Of a DNA stretch of 64,000 bases, positions 47,594 to 58,705 are shown one piece after another (the first letter of the stretch is position 1; every line of letters starts with the position of its first letter). The position numbers were made by a program, and so were the translations under genes. Under the pieces are notes generated by a model. It searched no databases. It had not been told where the DNA came from and was given only the letters and a program-made list of their open reading frames with translations. Source of the stretch: Dillenia suffruticosa (taxonomy: Eukaryota; Streptophyta; Magnoliopsida; Dilleniales; Dilleniaceae); NCBI GenBank assembly GCA_033439265.1, contig JAVTVX010000035.1, forward strand, positions 20,300,001-20,364,000, in the 5' to 3' direction.

Positions 47594-48698
47594 TGTGCAT
47601 TGTATGAATTACAGATTTTACTTTGCTGTATAATGTGCATTGTATGAATTGCAGTCATGAGATATGCTTGAAAATTTTATTTTTCATCCCAAGGACCAGG
47701 GAAAAATCCGTATTTGAATTGTCTGTTGGAGGATGTTGATAAGTTATGTACTGTTTAACAAGATTAATCAATTCTGACCTCGAAGAGGAGGCTGTTGATA
47801 ACATGTATGGAGACGTGAATGTCTTGATTTAGCAAAATTTTCAGGTTATTGGTATGCTGATTCTTTAAAAAAAAAAAAAAATTAATGGTAGAATTCTCAA
47901 GCCATTATACTCATAAACAACAGTCTTATAAATCATGTGTACGAGGCAAACTCTAAGCTACGCCAGTTCAAAACTTTCTGAGTATAATTTGTTTGGATTC
48001 AAAATTTTTCTAGTGCAATACTCGTGGATTTAATCTCGGACCTCGGAGAAATTATCGGCTGAGTTTGAGATTTGAATACAAAAGGATGCCGTGTATACTA
48101 ACGCAACTTGAAATCATGATCCAGACTTGGATTAAGCCAGAACTGTTGGACTAAAAGTGGAAACTAGTCGATTCCAACTACCCCGTCTTTCCACCCCCTT
48201 CAAGCAACAAAACAAGGCCAAAGAAACTTTACGTGGATTGTGGATCGTGGATCATTACAAGCATTCGGGACTCTCTCTCTCTCTGTCTCTGCTAGCCTTA
48301 AAGAGGCTTATACCTTAATTGACTTATTTGACGGAGTTAGAATGTCGCGTATTGATGTGCCACAGTATTCATTTGGGAAGTGTTGGATCACTGGAGCCAA
48401 ATGAAGCAAAGCCACTGTATTCGATTTCTGACTAAATCTCAAATATAACCAGAGATCTTGCACAATATCTATCAAGCTCAATCTCCAAAGGGAAATCTCT
48501 GACAAATCAAAGGAAACTCTGCATAATGTTAATTCTGGATCCCATAAGACACTTCAGATACCAGATGACACCTTTTCAGATATCTATCAGTGACCAACAT
48601 AGCCCAAGTTAAAAAAAAAAAAAGGCGTCTAATGGGCTGTTGGTACACCATTAACCAAGTTAAGGACCATTATGACTTCAATATGGTAGAACTTATAA
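47594..48698. other. Convergent spacer: MKK 3' end facing PP2C 3' end
   Basis: It holds both 3' UTRs. A 24-bp unit (TGTATAATGTGCATTGTATGAATT) sits at 47587-47610 and again at 47627-47650. A short CT tract lies near 48270. No other gene seen. Confidence 0.6.
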
Positions 48699-51589
48699 TT
48701 AGGTTCTACTTTTAATTTTCCTATGAGCTTTCAAGTCTGCAACTATCACTGTGATATTATCTCTGCTACCCTTTTGTAGGGCAAGCTTCGAGAGGTAATT
48801 GGCTGCATCTTGAGCTGCAGGATCAAATCCTCCACTTCTCTCCGCACAAGGTGGGGTGCCATTCTTTTTATGCCACAGAAGGATTCTCCTCCTTGCCATG
48901 TCACAAGCCTCCTCATTTGTCATGACATCCCAAATACCATCGCTTGCAAGGATAAGGCATTCATCTTCTTTTGCTCTGGGAATAACCATCACTTCCGGAT
49001 CTGGTACTACCCATGGTTTCAAATATCTGTCACCTGAGGAGAGCGAGAGAAGATGCCAAGTTTGAAGGTGAATGAGAATCTCAAACCAGATAGGAATCTG
49101 ATCCTAGCAGTACAGCATATATATCTGTACAATAGGAATAAACACAAACGATCTATAATGGAATACATTGCTCAAAATGAATCATTGAGACCCTATCACA
49201 AAAAGTTCTATCAAGATGGCTAAGATCTCCCCCACAATAATAGCCGCAGTAAGAACTATGGGATTTGCTTGAATATATTCGCAAGTTTTTTTACCTTCAA
49301 AATCTTAGAATAAAGAGAACAAACACATCAATTTGGCATTCACCTCCCATCACAACTTGACAATTTTTTTGGTAGCATTAAGACTGGATAAAATTGGAAT
49401 TATAAAATTTAAATAAATAAAAAAAAAGCTACTCAATAACCACCCATTAAGAACCCATAATTGCACTTTCCCATTTGTCTTTCTTGTTTAATCAAATCTG
49501 TCACGCACCGTATTATTATAATATTAATAGGAATAGGAAAAATAACATATAGCAGGAGAATAACGATGCACATGATGGAATGTATTTTTAAACTTCATTA
49601 AACACAGAATTATCCATAACAGACCACAAGCTTTCGTGGTCTTCGAAGTTTTACATGACATTAGCTTAAAAGCACCCTAACTCTACCCTTGGATTCTGAG
49701 CTCGTCCTGGTCATGTTGAGGAAGTACCAGACAGTATTAGTCTATATAACTAAGACTAAAGCTTACATTTCTCTCATATCATATGTATAGAGCAGCATTT
49801 TCAGAATCAGGAATGAACCGTAAAATAGCTACTTATGGGTAATATAATTAATAATACTGAAGTACCACACTTCTCCACCACAGTTGCAATTGTTCATGTG
49901 ATTTTCATTATTTAGACAAACATACAGCTTCTCCATCAAAATCAAATGCAAAAATGCAGATACTTCCATGTCTATTGTTTTAAAAGCAGAAATTGTTCTT
50001 AATTCTTTTGAGAATCTTATATCACCTAACTGCAACAAGCAAATAGCATCTGGCTCACTCAATTCATCTCTTCAACTTACAGCTACACCTACAACATTAC
50101 AAAAGGAATTCATGCCAAGCACATATCAACAAGGATCTAGGAAATGGCAGATACGTACCAAGTGATCTTGACATTGCAAGAACCCCACAAACGCGAAAAC
50201 CATTCCACTGTATTACTCTCCCTCCCGCAGCTTCTATTCTTGTACGCTCATCTTCCCTGTCAGGCTGAAATCACAATAAACAGAAAAGGACATTAGTCTT
50301 CTAATTATGCATGAGCAAGCTTTCAAACTTGGAACAAGTAACCTTGAAGGAGAACAAGGTGCCCTACTTTATGGTCTATTGACAATGGCATAGCTATTTT
50401 TCCACGGCAAAGGACTGCCCTTGAATCACCACAGTTAGCAACAATGATATGGCTTGCACAAATTACAGCAACTACTGCAGTCGACCCCACTGTCTCAGAT
50501 GCAATTGGCTCAATCTCAGCATCAATTTTCAAAAAGCATTTGATGAAGGTTTGCTCCCATTGCTCCTGCAAGTTATCCCCAAAGCCTCCGTGAAAAATAC
50601 CCTCTTGCGCCCTTCCCATCTCCTCAGCCAAAGCCAGATGGATATGCTCTCGACAATAGTTAGCAACCTACATATGCGAGCCCCATCAGAAATCGGCTCA
50701 TTGGAGAACCTAGGAATAATAAAGAAACATAGTACAAAAAGTACTAATAAGAGAAAGTGAAGGGTACCTGACAGCCACCATGTCCATCATAGACTCCAAG
50801 GAAATGGGCAGTTGAATGACCCAAATTCTCACTAACACTGCTCAATGACGTGTCAGCAGCCAATTGCTGCACGGGAAATTTTAGGATTTGGGATGCAATA
50901 ACAAATGCGTCTTCCATCTCAGATCTTCCTCCACAGAGAGATGCAACTCCTGAGAGCAGCACACAATCCACACCATTGGCACTCTGGCTGTATGAGCTCC
51001 TCAACTTCTTTGCCTGAGGTAGTTCAGGCAGCTCAGTAGATGATTTGGTGTCTGAACCAACTTCAATCCCAGCCACAAAATTTTCAGCAACGCAAAGATC
51101 ACCCACCAGATGAGACCCAGTTTTTGGTTCTGAAAATCTTGACTTAACAACATTCTTTTCTATATCCTCAGAAATCAGCAAATTTATCTCAGAATTGACC
51201 TCCAAAGATTCCTCAACAGAATTACTACAATGATCAGCAGCCACAGACAGGGGGTCTGAATTGTCATGCAACTGATGAATATCATTTCCATTTTCACTCA
51301 CTTTCTTAGACGACTCTTCTCTTTGTTCTTCAAAATCCTTCTTTTCTTCAAGTAAAGACCGAGTACTTTGTCCACCTTCATTCTCCAAATCATATCTACA
51401 ATTTCCATTCTCATCTCCGCTGAAAATGGGCTCCAAGGGCAACTTGGTTGCAGATTCAGATAACAAGTTCGCCGTGCTTGCTATCAGCTTAAGCCCACTA
51501 ATTTTGATGTGGGAGTTTATTACAGACTCCTCACAGATCAAATTCCCAATCCTAAATGGCACACCAACCGGTGGAGATATCTCTTCCAT
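48699..51589 (-). CDS. HAB1: Clade A protein phosphatase 2C, HAB1 type, 520 aa
   Basis: Exons in gene order: 50768-51589, 50368-50667, 50159-50264 and 48699-49033; 521 codons with the stop. The long variable N-terminus starts [16 protein letters not shown], as in HAB1/HAB2. The PP2C core then shows [17 protein letters not shown] (metal-binding Asp), [57 protein letters not shown] and [10 protein letters not shown]. The Trp lock that inserts into the ABA receptor gate is kept (VIQWNG). The tail is KIKSRT. Without ABA these phosphatases dephosphorylate SnRK2 kinases; PYR/PYL/RCAR receptors with ABA block them. Oddity: the usual VFGV after the Trp reads VCGV. The leader has an intron (donor ACG|GTAAGC at 52143/52142) and a G-box/ABRE upstream. 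HAB1 is chosen over ABI1 from the N-terminus and length. Confidence 0.92.
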
Positions 51590-52047
51590 GAATACCCTTT
51601 TGCTTTATCAATCTTTAAGATTAATCTTTCAAAACTCCACAACCAAATCAACAACATATGACTAAACAAACTACTTCATATCCTTCTCTTTCCAGATTCA
51701 GGATCTAAATGACCCACAATGATCTCGATCGCAAAGTCAAGAGAAATTAATATTGGTCGCAAAATAAGCTAAATTGGAAGCAAAATGAAGCTGGTCTTTA
51801 AGAAAATGAAACCCAAAATCGTTAATTCACTCCAATCATCGATGGAAACAAAGTTAAGAATCTTTCAACTTCAGACCCAGATGCAAAGATTTCACAAAAT
51901 CCAACCAATCAACTAAATAAGCATCGGCACATATTTCTAATGTTCTGCATGAAACGCGAAAAAGAAAAAATCAAAAGCTCAAAATCACAAAAATGATTAA
52001 GCAACAAAGACTCCTGTGCTTATCAAGTTCATTGGATCTAAAGCACA

Positions 52048-52086
<39 letters not shown>

Positions 52087-52291
52087 AGAAATGCTTAAAG
52101 CAGTGAAATAAGATAACTAGTAACATGTGATCAGTTGCTTACCGTTTCCAAATACTTCAAAGTGTGATTAAAGGGATGGCTTCCCCTTTTACAAGAAGAA
52201 CAAATGAGAGAGAGAGAGAGAATGAGAGAGAAGGTGAGAAAATAAAAATGGAAATAATAAAGAAGTCAAAAAGACAAATAAAAGGAGGAGT

Positions 52292-52300
52292 ACACGTGTC
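52292..52300 (-). promoter_or_regulatory. ABRE/G-box (ACACGTGTC) upstream of the HAB1-type gene
   Basis: ACACGTGTC matches the ABA-responsive element core bound by ABF/AREB bZIPs. It sits about 60-90 bp upstream of the CT-rich leader exon (52143 upward), just where a proximal promoter element is expected. Clade A PP2C genes are known ABA-induced feedback genes, so the match is meaningful; TSS position is inferred. Confidence 0.5.
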
Positions 52301-52503
52301 CATAACAGAAAGGTCTACACTGAAACTTCTCATCAAACAATAAAAAAAGGTTTCAAGAGCACAATTGTTGTCCCCTCCCTCCCTCAAATTTCAGGATAAA
52401 AAAAATCTCTTTGTTCATTACCTAATCTCTGCCTAAAAATACAGAGGAAAAAAAGGTCGTGCTGTGAATGGTTGTACTTGCGTGGAGGCCATGGAGCCTT
52501 GCT

Positions 52504-52509
<6 letters not shown>

Positions 52510-52563
<54 letters not shown>
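52510..52563. repeat. (GA)n microsatellite, 27 units
   Basis: A pure GA run upstream of the HAB1-type gene. It is probably highly polymorphic. Confidence 0.95.
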
Positions 52564-52565
<2 letters not shown>

Positions 52566-54253
52566 AAATATGTATCAAAAATTAATTATTGAACATCTTA
52601 CCAACTTGGAGTGAGTCCGATAATGCATATAATCTGCATGTAATTACCTCTGTCGTTATTTTTATTTTTTCTGATTACCAAAACAATGGTAAGAATATTA
52701 TACAAAATGTGACACATTTAGCATGCGGATGGCTTGTCTCACATTTGCTAATTGAATTTACATACCCCGACCATTCAATGTACCTACATCACATTCACAA
52801 ACCCTAATAATATTTTCTTCCACTATTCGTCTCCTCTCAATTCAACATACATGAGATTTGCACCTGTGCAAATAATAATCGACTTGTACAAATTTCAGCC
52901 ACAATCAATGTAGGCATCCATAAACTGACCATACTAGAAGCAATAAAGCATATGATCCAATAAATTAAATTATGGTTTTGGAGTCATTTATGATTTACAC
53001 TGTTGATGTATAGATGTAAAATAAAATTGGTGGTTTTTCCCTGCGAATTCACCGCTGCATCCTCTTCCAGCAACACAACCTCCAGCTTCAATATTCCTTC
53101 GTACATGAATGGCGGGGAGAGAGAGAGAGAACCAGCAAGAGGATGAAGAGAGGAATGCATGCTGTATAAATATACATGGAACCTTAAAAAAGGAGCACAA
53201 GAAAAAGACACTTTCCTGATGAATAAGAGAGAGTATAATTTACAATCATCTCAAATTTCAATGATTCATTACGCCAAGGCAACCAAATTTGACGTGAAGG
53301 TCTCCACAAGAGAGCTCACCCTTCTTTGTTGGCTCAAGATAAGGATCCTATTGTATGGTAGCAGTAAGGTACATTGTCAATTTTGAGACAGCTGAGAAGG
53401 TCAGATGTTCATGCCATGAAATGGTACTTTAAACTAGAAGATATAACAAAATGAACCTTTCTGAATCACTCCTGAAACCCAAAGTACAGGAGACCAGCAC
53501 TGGCCTTTCAGTCCTTCAATATCAGGCACATTGATCTTCCAAGTACAAGACACGGGGCTTCATTAGAACTCCCAAGTGTACGCAAAATGAATTGGTCATA
53601 CAAATTCTAAGTTCATCATTATTTTGATATTCATGAGAAGGACCCTTCCCTACTACCACCGCTTCTTTTCCTATTGGAATACTCAAATAATGCTAGGTAT
53701 GATGGGTGAATACCTCCTAAACTTGGAAAGAATCCTTCAAGCATTCTTTCCATGTACAGGTGTGACCAACATACTGAACTTTCAGCTATTACACTGCTCC
53801 CTCCCCCCCCCCCCCCCCCCCGCGGTCTCTCCCAGCATCTGCAATAATAAGCAAAATATAAAGAAAGTCCTAATTTTGACAGTCTTAATATGATATAAGT
53901 ACATTACAACCACATAGATCATTTAGCCCATGAAAGCTGATTGTAGATCCAAGAATGAGATTCAAGGAAAGTTTGATTTCTCCTTTCTGTCAATTGCAAT
54001 TGCCAATGCACAAATGAGCCTCATTGTGCCCCACGGGCAACCACCAAGCCCTCGAAGCACTTTTCCAACCAAATGACAAAATCCAACATTTTCTAAAGCT
54101 TACCCTTATTCAGACAGCAGATGAAACCAATGTCCATAACTTGGAAGGTGTATGATTCAGTCTTCCCCTTCTCGTGCACATAACATTACAATTACAATAG
54201 CTATGTTACTAACACTAAAATACTCCAAATTCTAAACCATTGCGCAAGCCAAA

Positions 54254-54254
<1 letters not shown>

Positions 54255-54311
<57 letters not shown>
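54255..54311. repeat. Compound (GT)n(GA)n microsatellite
   Basis: About 17 GT units followed directly by about 11 GA units, intergenic. Confidence 0.95.
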
Positions 54312-56195
54312 ACAATAATTAACATGCCAAAGACATGCATGTAAATGGTTTTTCCTGTTATGATTGTCACATGTCATCTGACTTGCAGAAACCCCAGAAA
54401 AAAATTCCAGTTGATAAGGTATGGATGAACTTAACTTCATTCAAACTAGAAAACGAAGATGCAATGAAGAAAAAGCAGTGCTTAAAAGAATAAGATAGCG
54501 AGTCCCTCTCGGACCCAGTGGAGAAGCAGAGCATGCACCGTAGCCCATTCAACTTCGTCTAGTTCCTGATTGTGTAGATCAAGTTACTCGTCCATCAGAC
54601 AAGCCTTACCATTGGTTTGAACCTAAGAAAATTTGGTCTGACAATTCTCTCTCCTATGTTTGCAGGGATCCAACATTACTCCCTAAGCTAGAGGATCCTT
54701 TCCAAACTGTTCAGTGAATTTCAGAAAGGGCAGAAATTGTCATACATTTCTAGGGCATGCTTGTCACATTCAAAGACTAAATATTCAGTTACATACAAGA
54801 TTTTATGACTGCACGATCCTCAATCATTCACTAGTATATTCCTGCTTCTTAAAACTTGTCCTTCTGCTTTGTTTCTAAAAGTTTTTGCTTGTGTTGCTGT
54901 AGCAAGGGCAACATTTTCTTTACATTTCTTCCATTCAAATGTAGCACTTATCCACTGTAAAATTAAATCTTTCTACACCAGATGCTCTGAATTTCGTCAC
55001 AAGTAAAATCCTCAGGTACCCTCTTCTGATCATAGATACCCAACACCCTATGCAACAAATCTAAAATTGAGAGAATGTAAAAACAAGGAGTCTCTAAATT
55101 TATTATTCTTCCCAATCCTAACATAAAAGGTCTCCTCCACTTCAAATCTTTCTCATCATAAATACCCACTATTGAAGGACTCGTTTATGATAATACTGAC
55201 AAGTTTGATTCATTATACATACACTTGATATTTAAGATTTGACTTTAGATATTTGCTATTTCTTCTCTATCAACATACATTTAGTAGTTACCATATCTTA
55301 GAGGCTTTATTGATGCCTTTTGATTTGTTTACATGATTTCCACTCCCTAGAAGGACTAGAACTGAACTATTAGTTACATGTTTTTGCTAATCCTACTAGA
55401 GTTTACTACCATACCATCACACCGTATAATATCATCACATTCCAAAGCAGTCTTAAGCAGAGTCCCTTCCCTGAAGGGAAAAGAGGGAACTTGGACTGGA
55501 CTACTTTCAAGGAAACTCAACCTCCAATTGTTACTCAATTGCATTTCGTAAATCAGGAAAAGGATCTAACAAAGGAAAGGCCAGCATTGTACCCTTTTAC
55601 ACAACCTAGTCTTTTCAAACTATGTGCACTCCAGACATTTTCTAAATATTAAAAGAAATAGGAACATTTGTATTGCCAACCCTGCACGGTCCTTGGTATT
55701 AAACTTCAGCCAAAGGTTAGATTTGCACTTCAGCTAGCATCACAAACACTTAGCAACCAGGGGAGAAAATCCATCTACTTGAGCGCCCATCTAAATGCCA
55801 GATTATGATGGTCAATCTCTACTGAGAAAAAGGGGTTAAAGAAACTTTATAAACAACTAGGTCACTTCATCTGCCACATCTCTCTCTCTCTCTCTCTCTA
55901 CCAGTTCTCGAGCAATAGTTTCACTTTAGAAATCAACCTGGGAAATCATCATCTGAGTGATTTTCATAATTAGGTTTTGCATAATGTAAACTCCCCTCAA
56001 CATTTGGTTACTTCAGCTACTACATATCGCAGCCTTTTTTTCCTTACTGTTGAGAATAGAGGAGGTGAGACTATTGCTTGTGAGTCAATTTGCTTTAGTG
56101 GTTAGACAGTGAAAGGGTGCATGAGTGCCTAAATACACACCCAGCATATGCTTATATTTATAAATATCAAAGAGAAGCACTCTCCAAATTATTCT

Positions 56196-56560
56196 GCTTG
56201 GAATAGATATATTTCTCCTTTATATTTGCCACTTCAATTGCCATGACAATCAACCTCCATTTTTTTCTTTTACTACCCCACTTTAACAGAAGCCATCTCA
56301 ACCAACGGTTTCAATTTTAGACATCACTACCAAAGACTGCTACTAACCAACTCGGAAGATTGGGATCGAAAAAATTTCCATAGTGCAGCTGGGCATAGAT
56401 CTACCTCCTTTGTATTTGCCTCTTCAATTACCATGACAAGCAGCCTCTTTACTTTATCACTGCCACTTAAGAGCCATTGTCTCAAGCAAGGCTCTCATTT
56501 TAGAAATCACAGCCAACTGCTAGTAATTAACTTCAGAGATTGGCACCTATAAACTTTCAA
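56196..56560. repeat. Diverged tandem duplication of about 190 bp
   Basis: Copy 1 (about 56196-56375) and copy 2 (about 56383-56560) share ordered blocks: ATAGAT-TA, CTCCTTT-TATTTGCC-CTTCAATT-CCATGACAA, AGCCAT-TCTCAA, CATTTTAGA-ATCAC and AGATTGG. A third partial match (CACTTTAGAAATCAACC) lies near 55920. Non-coding. Confidence 0.65.
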
Positions 56561-58705
56561 TCAGTGAAAAAGGAACATCTTGAAGAAAATTTTCCCCCCA
56601 TAAACATACAAGCAGAAGATCCAGGAAAAAAAATCCAGAAAATATAATTCGTGACAATATTTTCCTCTTGAAAACTATTTTGAAACAAAAATTAACCCCG
56701 TGCTATTTTCAATATCGATAATTCATTAAGCACCACAAATAGAGAAGTTACCTGATTAGTTAGTGGTGCCTGAGTTGAGCAATGATCTTTTAACCAATAT
56801 CACCAAACCATCTCATCAGACTAGAACTTCCCATCATAAGCCAATACTGAGACTAAAAAGCATTACAATAATCAAAAAGGTCAATTTGTCAAAAGTAATT
56901 CAAGAAGAAAATTGAAATCTATAAGCAGAACCTAATTTCATCTGTAGGTAAGTAACTTTATAGGAAATACCACGAGGATGAGCTGTGGATTTTAAGCCAA
57001 AGAATCAGGTCAGAGCATTAGAAATCTAGAATGAGGTGGTCCTTCCACCATAAGAAACTCATTAATGATCTTGCCGCAAGGATTGACCTCCTCTGTGGAA
57101 GGAAGCACAAAATTTAAGCCTATACATGAGAACCTCTAGGGGCAATACTGCAATGAGTAAAAAAAACAGAATCTGGGAATTAAAAAATAAATAAATTGCT
57201 ATGTATCACAGGTAAAAGTTCATGTCTGACCTACTAAATTTGGAAAGAAACTTGAATAATCTTTTACTTGAAAGAAACAACAGATTAGGACTCTATGCTT
57301 GTTAAGCGTGAAAAATGGTGAATTTTCACGTATCATACATGGCATTATGCAACAAAGCAAAAGCCAGGAATCTGGCTAGTGCTACGAATAGTCATAAATG
57401 GACTATAGATTTGTCACACTTCCTAAATGTAGAAATAATCTTGAAAAATCTTTTAGTTGGAAAAACAATAAATCAAGACTTTTTCCATGTTTAGAGGTAA
57501 AAGAAATGTGTCAAGAAATTAAACACAAAGTTATGGCTTACTATTCCTGTAAATTTTACAACCTTCTCCATAACGTAAATATAAAGTAAGGTTTTTACAG
57601 GTACTATAAACAAGGTTACATTTTCTGCTACTTGCTTACAAGCTGAAAGCCATGAAATAAATGGAGCTAAATGGATGGCCAAGTTCACCTAGATCAAAAA
57701 GAAACCGAAAAAGTTTTCAGTTCCTCAGTGCTCAAACCCAACTATGGGGCGTGACAGAACACACTCACCACCGGGTAGTATATGTAAGTGTTCATTGTAA
57801 ACAATCTTTATAAAACCAGGTGCTAAATGGAAAGAAATCGATGAGATCAAAAGATAAGCAAGCCTTACCTATGTGCCAGCCACTATGTAGTGCTTTCTGG
57901 AATGCACCAAAGGGATTATAAGGAGAGTAAAATAGTAAATAAATCCATAAAAGGAAGTTCAATACCTAATACAATTATTACTTAAACAAGGTTGTAGGAA
58001 AATTTGATCTTTAGATCACCTTCAATGCTATAGCACAAAAGCTGATATTCAAGATTAAGACACATGAAACTGCACTAGTTTCATTTTACGAGAAGAACAA
58101 AAGAAGGGATAACAGAGAAAACAATCAACAGTTACCTCTGACAATGTTAAATTTTGATGAATTCTTGGACAATAAATTATTGCACATTCTCAGATATATG
58201 CCAGCTTCAAGAGATTGGAAACTATGTAAACAGTTCTCACAGATTCAGCTGGACAACAATAATGGAAAGTAACCTTCAAAGAGCAACCATAATCAGGAAA
58301 GATAGAAGAGAAAACAACCTTTATGAATTGTTATGCTGAGTCCTAGAATATTGCATAAATAAAAAACTGAGTTTATTCAGAACATGAAGTGTATATACAA
58401 AGGGGTTCTTCTCTGATGGTGTAATGCTACAGTTGGGAGTACAATGTGTGCTACTAAGACATACTGGCCAGTAAGATGAACAAAAAGTTTTTTACAGTAG
58501 CAGTTGCCAACTTAATATGAGTAAATTCCAAGACGTCTAAAAGTTTCACCTGAAAATCATTTGTGCAGAATCCTCAAAAAAGAATCTACAGCCTATTTAT
58601 GGACTTGATCGATGACTATTTTCACAACCGGCCATTTCTTAACAGCAGCAGCTGTGTTTTGCTTGTAAATGGTATAATGAACAGGAATATACAAAAAAGC
58701 AAACT

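Larger units (their letters stand above)
52564..58705. other. Six-kilobase spacer: distal HAB1 upstream region to 3' end of the next gene
   Basis: No convincing gene. It contains a TATA-like TGTATATTTATACAG (about 53163-53177, minus sense) with a short downstream frame, a run of 19 C at 53803-53821, and (GT)n(GA)n at 54255-54311. It also has (CT)n near 55878-55899, a tandem duplication of about 190 bp at 56196-56560, and a weaker duplicated stretch at about 57220-57300 and 57410-57490. A 68-codon minus frame at 54963-55169 is unrecognised. Confidence 0.55.

Noticed and set aside
54963-55169. A 68-codon minus frame with GIYDEKDLKW and GIYDQKRVPE
   Set aside because: An internal echo is visible but there is no known family, no leader and no splice context; left as unannotated spacer.
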